A DNA stretch of 64,000 nt, taken from NCBI GenBank assembly GCA_019637445.1, contig JAHBVS010000001.1:1957586-2021585 (forward strand). The letters are read 5' to 3'. The notes beneath the pieces are model-generated. The model saw nothing but the letters and a program-made list of their open reading frames with translations. It was not told the DNA's origin and searched no databases. This document shows positions 54,316 to 61,654 of the stretch, piece by piece (the first letter of the stretch is position 1; each line of letters begins with the position of its first letter). This DNA comes from Gemmatimonadaceae bacterium. GTDB lineage: Bacteria; Gemmatimonadota; Gemmatimonadetes; Gemmatimonadales; Gemmatimonadaceae. Position numbers and translations under genes: made by a program.

Positions 54316-55277
54316 GCGCTTCGTCGTCGCTCGCGCGCTTCGGCCTCGCTGTCGGGCACGCGACCGATAGCGACGGGGCGACGGGTTGCACGGTCATCCG
54401 CGGCGTGGAGCATCCACTGCGCGCCGCCGTGCACGTAATGGGCCGCGCCACCGGCTCGCGCGAGTTGGCGCTGCTCGAGCCCGGACATTCCGTCGAGCGC
54501 GTGGACGCCATCCTGCTCACCGGTGGCTCGGCCTATGGGCTCGATGCCGCCGCCGGCGTGATGCAATGGATGGAATCGAAGGGCCGCGGCTATCCGGTCG
54601 GTGCGGGCGTGGTGCCGATCGTCCCAGCCGCTGTGATCTTCGACCTGCTGCCGCTCGGCCGATTCGACGCACGGCCCACGGCGCAGATGGCGTTTGCCGC
54701 CTGCGACTCCGCGATCAGCGATGGGGTTGCCGAGGGCTGCGTGGGCGTCGGCACCGGCGCGACGGTCGGGAAGGGCTCCGGGCCGGTCGGCGCGATGAAG
54801 GGCGGCTTCGCCCTCAGCGTCGCCAGCGGTGGCGACTCAGCGGTAGCCGCCTTGGTCGTCGTGAACGCCCTCGGCGATGTCCGCGACGGCAGCGGGCGCA
54901 TCATCGCCGGTGCGCGGGACGGCAAGGGTGCCTTCGTCGACACCGCGCGCCGCCTCGCCGAAGGCGGCGCGCGCAAAGGATTCATCAACGGCACCGCGAC
55001 CACGCTGGTCGTGCTGGCCTGCGACGCGGCGTTTTCGCGGCTTGAGCTGCAGTCACTTGCCCGCAGTGCCACGGCGGCGCTCCAGCGGCGCATCACGCCC
55101 GTTGGCACGCAGTCCGACGGTGACATCATCTTCGCGCTGGCGCCGATGGACGGACCCAAGGGGTCGCTGCCACAGGCCGAGCAGTTGGCCATCACGGCAT
55201 TGGAGCAGGCAGTGGAACGCGCGGTGCGGCTGGCGGTCGGCCGCGACGGCGTGCCCGGTCTCGCGGACCGCGCCTAG
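54312..55277 (+). CDS. P1-family N-terminal-nucleophile peptidase (DmpA/S58-like)
   Basis: 321 aa from a GTG at 54312 overlapping the previous stop. The L-aminopeptidase/D-esterase fold is seen: GLAVGHATDSDGATGCTVI, ILLTGGSAYGLDAAAGVMQWME, VGVGTGATVGKG. These enzymes self-cleave before a Ser or Thr; here the probable site is a Thr in INGTATTLVVLACDAAF. Relatives act as D-aminopeptidases or beta-peptidases. There is no signal peptide, so it is cytoplasmic. Confidence 0.86.
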   Translation: MSASSSLARFGLAVGHATDSDGATGCTVIRGVEHPLRAAVHVMGRATGSRELALLEPGHSVERVDAILLTGGSAYGLDAAAGVMQWMESKGRGYPVGAGVVPIVPAAVIFDLLPLGRFDARPTAQMAFAACDSAISDGVAEGCVGVGTGATVGKGSGPVGAMKGGFALSVASGGDSAVAALVVVNALGDVRDGSGRIIAGARDGKGAFVDTARRLAEGGARKGFINGTATTLVVLACDAAFSRLELQSLARSATAALQRRITPVGTQSDGDIIFALAPMDGPKGSLPQAEQLAITALEQAVERAVRLAVGRDGVPGLADRA

Positions 55278-55324
55278 AGCGCGACGTTGCCGAGCGAGCT
55301 GCGACTGCCGCCCGCCAACAACGC

Positions 55325-55750
55325 CTAGCTGACCAGCCCGCCGGCCGGCGGCATCACCGGGCTGCCAGAGCGCACGTGCAGGACCAACTCCGCGCAGAGG
55401 TCGCCGTCCAGCGCGATGCGCATTACGTGGGTGCCCTGCGACTGGATCGGAAGGTCGATGGCGGCAATCACCGGCACGTCCAACTCCTCGGCGCCCGGCG
55501 GCGGTGCGCCCACCTCCAGCTCGCCCTGCGAGGACCACATCTCGTCACCCTCGGGGCCGAGCCAGACGAAGGCCAGCGTGTGGCGACCGACGTCGTCCGG
55601 CAGGGCCTTCAGGCGGACGACCATCGTGGCCCGCGGGTGGACGGCCGGCAACTGCTGCACCTGCAGGGCGTCGAAGACCCCGAGGATGTTCAGCTTGCCT
55701 TCCTGCGAGATGTTGGCCGCGTCGGCGAAAAGCGCGAAGGAGACGTGCAT
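55325..55750 (-). CDS. DUF6941-family protein
   Basis: 141 aa, ATG at 55750. It opens MHVSFALFADAANISQEGKLNILGVFD and continues with a beta-rich DUF6941 pattern (ATMVVRLKALPDDVGRH, VPVIAAIDLPIQSQGTHVMRI). The function of this family is unknown. It stands alone on the minus strand between two plus-strand operons. A TAGCTT hexamer lies exactly 6 nt before the ATG. Confidence 0.78.
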   Translation of the reverse strand: MHVSFALFADAANISQEGKLNILGVFDALQVQQLPAVHPRATMVVRLKALPDDVGRHTLAFVWLGPEGDEMWSSQGELEVGAPPPGAEELDVPVIAAIDLPIQSQGTHVMRIALDGDLCAELVLHVRSGSPVMPPAGGLVS

Positions 55751-55762
55751 CGCCGGAAGCTA
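55751..55762 (-). promoter_or_regulatory. TAGCTT -10-like element before the DUF6941 ATG
   Basis: On the minus strand TAGCTT (55762-55757), CCGGCG, ATG. It is not constrained by an upstream coding sequence and has no Shine-Dalgarno sequence. Confidence 0.5.
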
Positions 55763-55853
55763 CTCGGGCCACCCGCAGCGCGCACCGCCGCGGGCCCCGA
55801 TGCTCGTCGCACGAGAGCCAGGCCGCGGCCCCGGGCGGTCTTGGTCGTCGCGC

Positions 55854-55868
55854 TAGATTGCAGAGGCC
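55854..55868 (+). promoter_or_regulatory. TAGATT -10-like element before the DMT transporter ATG
   Basis: TAGATT (55854-55859) then 9 nt (containing AGAGG, which could act as a weak ribosome-binding site), then ATG at 55869. Confidence 0.4.
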
Positions 55869-56747
55869 ATGACCGCCCCCACGCGCAGCGTACGCGCCAC
55901 CGAATACAGCCTCGTCGGGATGGCCGTCATCTGGGGCGTCAACTTCTCGGTGATGAAGTACGGCACGCAGCAGATGGCGCCGATCGCCTACAACGCGCTG
56001 CGGATGCTGCTCGGCTGCCTGATCCTGCTGTCGATTGCCTACGCGACGCATAGTCGCCGGCCCGCCCGTGCAGACAAGTATCGCCTGATGGCACTGGGCA
56101 TCCTCGGGCACTGCTTCTACCAACTGCTTTTTGTGCAGGGCCTCGCACTGACGCGTGCTGGCACGGCGTCGCTGGTGGTGGCGGCGAGTCCGGCAGTGGT
56201 CGCATTGGTCGCGCGCTTCACGGGCCACGAGAAGCTGCCGCTCAAGGCGGTGGCAGGCATCGCGCTGTCCATTGCCGGCGTGATGCTCGTGCTCGGCGGC
56301 TCCATCAGCGCCGACGGCGCCGCGCACCTGCTCGGCGACCTGATGATCCTTGGCGCGGTCGTCGTGTGGGCGTTCTACACGACCTGGCTCGTGCCGCTCA
56401 CGCAGCGCGTCTCGCCCGTGCACGTGGCGGCGTGGACGCTGGTCGGCGGCGTGATCCCGTTGATTGCCCTCGCCGTGCCGAGCCTGCTGCGCACCGACTG
56501 GACGAGCATCACGCCCGTCACGTGGTCGGCGGTGGCCTATTCCGGCGTGCTCGCGATGGTCATCGCCTACCTGCTGTGGTATCGCGGCGTGCGCGAGATC
56601 GGGCCCACGCGCACGGCGATGTTTGCCAACCTGCAGCCGATCGTCGCGGTGATGGTGGCGTGGGCCGCGTTGGGAGAGGTGCCCACCGGCTTCCAAGGCG
56701 CTGGCGCAGCGGCAGTGATCGGCGGACTCTACCTCGCGCGCCGATGA
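55869..56747 (+). CDS. DMT-superfamily (EamA-type) metabolite exporter
   Basis: 292 aa, ATG at 55869. Ten TM segments in two EamA repeats (MAVIWGVNFSVMKYGTQ ... and ... GDLMILGAVVVWAFYTTWLVPLTQ). The family moves amino acids, nucleotide precursors or other small metabolites across the inner membrane; the direction and substrate are not known. It is the first gene of an overlapping five-gene run with HAD, CYTH, an unknown gene and acpS. Confidence 0.88.
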   Translation: MTAPTRSVRATEYSLVGMAVIWGVNFSVMKYGTQQMAPIAYNALRMLLGCLILLSIAYATHSRRPARADKYRLMALGILGHCFYQLLFVQGLALTRAGTASLVVAASPAVVALVARFTGHEKLPLKAVAGIALSIAGVMLVLGGSISADGAAHLLGDLMILGAVVVWAFYTTWLVPLTQRVSPVHVAAWTLVGGVIPLIALAVPSLLRTDWTSITPVTWSAVAYSGVLAMVIAYLLWYRGVREIGPTRTAMFANLQPIVAVMVAWAALGEVPTGFQGAGAAAVIGGLYLARR

Positions 56748-57436
56748 AGGTCGTCCTCTTCGACATCGACGGCACGCTGTTGCTCTCCGACGGTGCCGGC
56801 CGCACGGCGATGGAAGCGGCGCTTGAGCGGGTCTTCGGACACCGAGGGCCCAGCGGCTATCGCTACGGCGGCAAGACGGACAAGCTGATCGTGCGCGAGA
56901 CGATGCGGCTGGAGGGCTTTGACGATGCCGCCATCGACGCGCGGATGGAGGAGGTGCTCGCACGGTACCTGCAAGGCCTGCGTGGCCATCTCGAGTCCGG
57001 GACGCACAGCGCCCACGCACTGCCGGGCGTGCCCGAGCTGCTGTCGGCCATCGAGGCCCGCGACGATCTCGTGCTCGGCCTGCTGACGGGAAACATCGCA
57101 GAGGGTGCCGGCGTGAAGCTGCGCGCGGTCGGCGTCGAACCGGCACGATTCCGCGTCGCCGCATATGGTTCGGACCATGAGGACCGTCCGATGCTGCCAC
57201 CCATCGCGCAGCGCCGCGCCAGCGACCTGCTCGGCTACGACGTGCCTGGGGAACGCTTCGTGATCATCGGTGACACGCCGCACGATATGACCTGTGGGCA
57301 GGGCATTGGTGCCCGCGCAATTGCCGTCTCGACGGGCGGCTATGCGCGCGCCGAGCTCGTCGCGCACGGCGCGGTCGCAGACTTTGAGGACCTGCGCGAC
57401 ACGACCCGCGTGTTGGAGGCGATCCTCGATGCGTGA
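56744..57436 (+). CDS. HAD-superfamily phosphatase
   Basis: 230 aa, ATG at 56744, overlapping the transporter stop by 4 bp. Motif I is intact (VLFDIDGTLLLSDGAG: Asp7 and Asp9), motif II LGLLTGN and motif IV VIIGDTPHDM are present. It is a phosphoglycolate-phosphatase-like HAD with a helical cap. In contrast with the HAD at 35510, all catalytic residues are kept, so it should be an active phosphatase. The substrate is unknown. Confidence 0.88.
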   Translation: MKVVLFDIDGTLLLSDGAGRTAMEAALERVFGHRGPSGYRYGGKTDKLIVRETMRLEGFDDAAIDARMEEVLARYLQGLRGHLESGTHSAHALPGVPELLSAIEARDDLVLGLLTGNIAEGAGVKLRAVGVEPARFRVAAYGSDHEDRPMLPPIAQRRASDLLGYDVPGERFVIIGDTPHDMTCGQGIGARAIAVSTGGYARAELVAHGAVADFEDLRDTTRVLEAILDA

Positions 57437-58031
57437 GGTCGAGCTGAAGGGCCGGCTGGAATCTGCCGAGGCCATGGTGGAGGCTCGAGGCAGGCTTGAG
57501 GCAGCCGGCGCCGAGTTGCAGTACGAGGGACGGCTCGAGGATCGCCGCTACGACACGCCGGATCGCGCGCTGGCCCTGCGCGACCACGTGCTGCGCCTGC
57601 GTGTGTATCGAAGCGAGGACGCGCTGCGCACGTCGCTCGACTTCAAGGGCCCCACTGGATACGCCGACGGCTTCAAGGTGCGCGAGGAGCACAGCGTGTC
57701 GGCCGAGGACCCCTCGGCGCTGGCGCAGATTCTCGAGGCGCTGGGCTACATCATCACGCGCGAGATCGACCGGGAGATTGCACAGTACACGCTGCACGGC
57801 GCCACCGTCCGCTTCGAGCGCTACCCGCGGATGGATGTGCTCGTGGAGGTCGAGGGCGAGCCCAAGGCCATCGAGCGCGCCATCGCCGCTCTGGGGATGC
57901 CGCGCGCGGGCTTTACGACCGGGCGCTTGCCTGACTTCGTGCTGGCCTATGAGTCGCGGACCGGACAGCGCGCGGCGATCTGCGACCGCGAACTCGACGG
58001 CGATTACCGATATTCAAGCCGTGACGCCTGA
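57429..58031 (+). CDS. CYTH-domain protein (class IV adenylate cyclase/thiamine-triphosphatase fold)
   Basis: 200 aa, ATG at 57429. The CYTH signature ExExK is at the N-terminus (EVELKGR), with the paired acidic and basic strands of the triphosphate tunnel (RRYDTPDRALALRDHVLRLRV, TSLDFKGP, FKVREEHSV, VLVEVEGEP). The family binds triphosphorylated substrates; members include class IV adenylate cyclases and inorganic or thiamine triphosphatases. Overlaps its neighbours by 8 and 11 bp. Confidence 0.86.
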   Translation: MREVELKGRLESAEAMVEARGRLEAAGAELQYEGRLEDRRYDTPDRALALRDHVLRLRVYRSEDALRTSLDFKGPTGYADGFKVREEHSVSAEDPSALAQILEALGYIITREIDREIAQYTLHGATVRFERYPRMDVLVEVEGEPKAIERAIAALGMPRAGFTTGRLPDFVLAYESRTGQRAAICDRELDGDYRYSSRDA

Positions 58032-58521
58032 GTATCCGCTTCCCGAGTTCACGCGCTCCCTCCGCGCGCTGGCTACGCCCTCGGCGCCCGGCTCGGATCA
58101 CGACGTGGTGTTCCTTCCGCTCATCGAGGCGCGGCGGGCGGCGCAGCGCGCGACTTCCCTTGAGCAGCAGCTGGCCGCGTTCGATGCCGCGCGACTGGAG
58201 CGCAACTGGCGCGGGGCCATCGCGACGCTTGCCGAGCGTCGGCACCCGAAGTCGCTGCCGGACCGGCGCGCGATCGGGGCCGAGTTGGAGATGCTGGCGG
58301 CGCCAGTCTGGGATGCGCTTGCTGCGGCGCGCAGTGGGGCCGAGGCGGTGCGCGCAGCGCGCGTTGACGAGCGACGCGCGGCTTGGGAGCGTTGGATCGC
58401 GGCGCTGCACGGCGTGTTCCGCGCCGCGGACGAGTGGTGGGAGCAGTCCTTGGCTGCCCTAGCGGATTCCCAGGGGCGTCGAGGTGCGCTGTGGCGACGG
58501 GTGCTGCGGAGGGGCCAGTGA
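58021..58521 (+). CDS. Hypothetical protein, helical
   Basis: 166 aa from a GTG at 58021, overlapping the CYTH gene by 11 bp and acpS by 4 bp. It is Ala/Arg/Glu-rich and mostly helical, with many Trp in the second half (RAAWERWIAALHGVFRAADEWWEQSL). No family is recognised. Its tight overlaps on both sides in the operon support it being a true gene. Confidence 0.6.
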   Translation: MTPEYPLPEFTRSLRALATPSAPGSDHDVVFLPLIEARRAAQRATSLEQQLAAFDAARLERNWRGAIATLAERRHPKSLPDRRAIGAELEMLAAPVWDALAAARSGAEAVRAARVDERRAAWERWIAALHGVFRAADEWWEQSLAALADSQGRRGALWRRVLRRGQ

Positions 58522-58901
58522 TCGTCGGCGTGGGATTTGACCTGGTCGCCATCGCGCGCGTGGAGCTGATGCTCAAGCGCAAGGAACAGCGCGCCCTTGA
58601 CCGCCTGTTCACGGCACACGAGCAGGAATACGCCCTGGCCCGCGCCAAGCCGGCAATGCATCTCGCCGCGCGGCTCGCCGCCAAGGAGGCGTCGTTCAAG
58701 GCGCTCACCGGCTCCGACGAGGCCAAGTTGATTGGTTGGCGCGAGGCCGAGGTGCAGCGCGGCAGCGAGGGACCGCCGGTGTTGCAGTTCACCGGTCGTG
58801 CGGCGGCGCGGGCCATCGAGCTCGGCGTGACGCGCATCCACCTGACGCTGAGCCACACCGAAGAGGTGGCCGGCGCGGTGGTCATTCTCGAGGCGCCCTA
58901 A
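58518..58901 (+). CDS. acpS: Holo-[acyl-carrier-protein] synthase
   Basis: 127 aa, GTG at 58518 (GTGA overlap). Transfers the 4'-phosphopantetheine arm of CoA to acyl-carrier protein. The two signature motifs are visible: VGFDLVAIARVE with the Mg-binding Asp, and RLAAKEASFKAL with the Glu-Lys pair. Length is typical of AcpS. A terminator-like tract (TGTTTTTTATT) follows the stop at about 58906-58918. Confidence 0.92.
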   Translation: MIVGVGFDLVAIARVELMLKRKEQRALDRLFTAHEQEYALARAKPAMHLAARLAAKEASFKALTGSDEAKLIGWREAEVQRGSEGPPVLQFTGRAAARAIELGVTRIHLTLSHTEEVAGAVVILEAP

Positions 58902-58929
58902 AGCCCCTGTTTTTTATTCGGGATTGCGC

Positions 58930-58943
58930 TAGGTTGAATCAGG
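58930..58943 (+). promoter_or_regulatory. TAGGTT -10-like element before the FTR1 fusion ATG
   Basis: TAGGTT (58930-58935), 8 nt, then ATG at 58944. The Fur-box-like palindrome at 58951-58965 lies directly downstream, so bound Fur would block transcription from it. Confidence 0.4.
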
Positions 58944-61001
58944 ATGTCATTGAGAACGATTCTCATCTACGCTTTCGGCGCGTTTGCGCTCCTCGCGCGG
59001 CCCTCCGTGGCCGCGGCGCAGGAGTCGCCCGCGCGCAGACTCGGCAACATCGTGGGCGTCGCCGCCGACGAGTATTCGAAGGGCGTTGATAGTGCCGGCC
59101 GCATCGTGCTGCAGGTGGAGTACGACGAGGCAGTCGCGTTCCTCGACGATGCGAAGTCGGTTGCCGCGCGCGTGTCCGACGAGCGTGCACCCAAGCTCGT
59201 CGCGCTGATCGAGCGCATGCAGGCGCAGGTCACCGCGCGCGTGGCGCCGGCAGACCTGCTCGCCACGCAAGTCGAGCTGGTGACACTGCTCGGCCCCGAC
59301 GCCTCGCTCGATTTCCCGACGAAGGCCGTGGATCTGGCCGAGGGCCGCGCGATCTACGCGCAGCGCTGCGCCTCCTGCCACGGCGACGCCGGCGGCGGTG
59401 ACGGGCCGGCTGCCCGCCGCCTGAACCCCGCGCCACCGGCGCTGGGTGACCGTGAACTGATGTTCGATGTCTCTCCGGCCACGATGTATCGCGTGGTGTC
59501 GGTCGGCATCCGCGGCACGTCGATGGCGGGCGCCGGCGACCTGACGCCGGCGCAGCGTTGGGCTGTCGTGACCTACGTGAACACGCTGCGCGCAAGCGCT
59601 GAGGAAGTCCGCCGCGGGGCCGCCGTGCTCGCCGAGCGATGCGTGACCTGCGGTGATGGTGCGGTGCCCGCCGGCCACACCTTTGGCTGGCTCGCGGAAC
59701 GGCACGACCAGCAGCTGCTGACCGCGCTGGCGGCCGGCGAGGTCGAGCTTGGTCTCGACGCGCACCATCCGATCGATGGCGATGAGGCGCGCGCCGTGGT
59801 AGCGGCGCTGCGCGCGAATCCCCGCGTGGTCGAACTGCCCACGCGCACACCCCGCGTCGTTGCCGCCGAAGTGCTTGCGATCCTCGATCGCGCAATCTCG
59901 ACTGCGAACGAGGGCAACGCGTCGGCGGCTGGCGACCTGGCCTTCGACGCCTACGTGGCTTTCGAGCCACTCGAGGCCAAGGTGCGCACGCAGGACCCCG
60001 GCCTTGTCGCGATGCTCGAGCGCCACTTCGCCGACTTCAAGGGCGCGGTCGTGCGCGGCGACGTCGTCGGCGCCGGCACGGCGCGTGCGCGCATCTCCGG
60101 TGGATTGCCGCAGATCGTGGAGCGCGCCGAGCGCGCGCCGAGCGGCTGGGGCGCGTTCCTCGAGTCGCTGCTGATCATCCTGCGCGAGGGCTTCGAGGCA
60201 ATCCTCATCGTCGGCGCGATCATCGCCTTCCTCGTGCGCACGGACAACCGCTCGCGCGTGCGCGAGGTCTGGGCGGGTGTGGGTGTCGGCGTCCTGGCCA
60301 GCGCCGTGCTGGCCGTGGTCCTTCGCACGGCGCTGGCCAATGCTCCGGCCAGCCGCGAGGTGATCGAAGGAGCGACGATGCTCGTTGCGGTGGCCGTGCT
60401 GTTCTCGGTCTCGTATTGGCTGCTGACCAAGGTTGAAGTGGCGGCGTGGCAGCGCTTCATCCGCGAGAAAGTCGGTACGGCGCTCTCGGCTGGCGGCGCC
60501 ACGGCACTGGCATCGGCCGCATTCCTCGCGGTATTCCGCGAGGGCGCGGAGACCGCGCTGTTCTACCAGGCGCTGCTCTCGCGGGGCCCGCAGGTGATCC
60601 CGCCGATGCTGGGCGGCCTCGCACTTGGCTCGCTGCTGCTCGTCGCGCTGTGGGTCGGGATCCAGCGTTTTGGGCTCCGCATTCCGCTCCGCGCCTTCTT
60701 CGGCACTACCAGCGCCTTGCTCTACACGCTGGCGTTCATCTTCATGGGCAAGGGCCTGCGCGAGCTGCAGGAAGGCAACCTGCTCGGCATCACGCCCATC
60801 GAAGGCGGGCCCTATCTGGGGGCGCTTGGCATCTTCCCAAGCGTGGAGACGCTCGTCGGCCAGGGCTTGATGCTGCTGCTTGCGATCGTCGCCTTGGTGC
60901 TGACCCTGCGCTCGCGCCCTGCGACCACGGCTGCCGCGGCCCCGCAGGCCAGCACCGACTCGCCGGCGCCACGCGCGGCGGAGGCTGAGGCCGGGCTTTA
61001 G
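58944..61001 (+). CDS. Cytochrome c-FTR1 iron permease fusion
   Basis: 685 aa, ATG at 58944. Signal peptide (TILIYAFGAFALLARPSVAAAQ). A c-type cytochrome domain follows with heme site C142-ASC-H146; a second site C233-VTC-G237 has Gly instead of His, so it is probably not a normal heme site. The C-terminal half is an FTR1 permease with the two REGxE motifs (R414EGFE and R532EGAE) and about seven TM helices. The arrangement suggests that iron is oxidised or reduced by the cytochrome part before transport, like FTR1-ferroxidase pairs but in one chain. A Fur-box-like sequence overlaps codons 3-8. Confidence 0.9.
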   Translation: MSLRTILIYAFGAFALLARPSVAAAQESPARRLGNIVGVAADEYSKGVDSAGRIVLQVEYDEAVAFLDDAKSVAARVSDERAPKLVALIERMQAQVTARVAPADLLATQVELVTLLGPDASLDFPTKAVDLAEGRAIYAQRCASCHGDAGGGDGPAARRLNPAPPALGDRELMFDVSPATMYRVVSVGIRGTSMAGAGDLTPAQRWAVVTYVNTLRASAEEVRRGAAVLAERCVTCGDGAVPAGHTFGWLAERHDQQLLTALAAGEVELGLDAHHPIDGDEARAVVAALRANPRVVELPTRTPRVVAAEVLAILDRAISTANEGNASAAGDLAFDAYVAFEPLEAKVRTQDPGLVAMLERHFADFKGAVVRGDVVGAGTARARISGGLPQIVERAERAPSGWGAFLESLLIILREGFEAILIVGAIIAFLVRTDNRSRVREVWAGVGVGVLASAVLAVVLRTALANAPASREVIEGATMLVAVAVLFSVSYWLLTKVEVAAWQRFIREKVGTALSAGGATALASAAFLAVFREGAETALFYQALLSRGPQVIPPMLGGLALGSLLLVALWVGIQRFGLRIPLRAFFGTTSALLYTLAFIFMGKGLRELQEGNLLGITPIEGGPYLGALGIFPSVETLVGQGLMLLLAIVALVLTLRSRPATTAAAAPQASTDSPAPRAAEAEAGL
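58951..58965. promoter_or_regulatory. Candidate Fur box overlapping the FTR1 start region
   Basis: TGAGAACGATTCTCA is a perfect 6-3-6 palindrome. It also fits the 7-1-7 Fur pattern (TGATAATnATTATCA) with three changes. It lies inside codons 3-8 of an iron-permease gene, just downstream of a -10-like TAGGTT. The combination of sequence and gene function makes Fur control likely. Confidence 0.6.
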
Positions 61002-61010
61002 CTTTCGGGT
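60999..61010 (+). promoter_or_regulatory. TAGCTT -10-like element before the UPF0316 ATG
   Basis: TAGCTT (60999-61004), TCGGGT, ATG at 61011. The TAG is also the stop of the FTR1 gene, so the match is partly constrained. Confidence 0.3.
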
Positions 61011-61580
61011 ATGGAAGCCCTGTTCGCGTCCCCGTGGGGGGCGCTGTTCATCTACCTCGCGCGCATCGTGGACGTCTCCTGCGACACGATGCGCGTTCTG
61101 TTCACCGTGCGGGGCAAGCGCAGCATCGCCGCGCTATTGGGCTTCATTCAGGCCCTCGTGTGGATCTTCGCCGTCGGCGCGGCCATCCGACATCTCGATA
61201 GCTGGGTGCACGTCGTCGCCTATGCGGCCGGCTACGCCACCGGCACGATGACGGGCATCACCATCGAGCGCTTCATCGCCTACGGCGTGGCGCAGGTGCG
61301 CATCATCACGCGCGGACACGGGGATGCGATTGCCACGGCCCTGCGCGACCTGGGCTTCGGCGTCACCGTGATTCGCGGCGAGGGCCGCTCGGGTGCCGTG
61401 GACGTCCTGCACACCTTGGTGCAGCGGTCGCAGGTGCAGGTTGTGATGCGCGTGGTGGACGACCACGACCGGGTGGCGATGGTGACCGTGGAAGAGCCGA
61501 GGGCCGTGCGCGGCGGCTTCGTGGACACGCGCGAGTGGCGCGTCCCGCTGCCTTGGGAGCGGACGCGGCAGCGTGTCTAG
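61011..61580 (+). CDS. UPF0316 membrane protein with C-terminal DUF2179
   Basis: 189 aa, ATG at 61011. Three TM segments (ALFIYLARIVDVSCDTMRVLF, IAALLGFIQALVWIFAVGAAI and VVAYAAGYATGTMTGITIE) are followed by the soluble DUF2179 domain (VRIITRGHGDAIATALRDLGFGVTVIRGEGRSG). The function of the family is unknown. It follows the iron permease by 9 bp and may be co-transcribed with it. Confidence 0.85.
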   Translation: MEALFASPWGALFIYLARIVDVSCDTMRVLFTVRGKRSIAALLGFIQALVWIFAVGAAIRHLDSWVHVVAYAAGYATGTMTGITIERFIAYGVAQVRIITRGHGDAIATALRDLGFGVTVIRGEGRSGAVDVLHTLVQRSQVQVVMRVVDDHDRVAMVTVEEPRAVRGGFVDTREWRVPLPWERTRQRV

Positions 61581-61654
61581 CGGCAAACCGGTCGCAAGCG
61601 AAACCATTTTCCGGTAAGTGCTGTCGTAGGGGTTGTCCCTTCGCCCCTCACACG

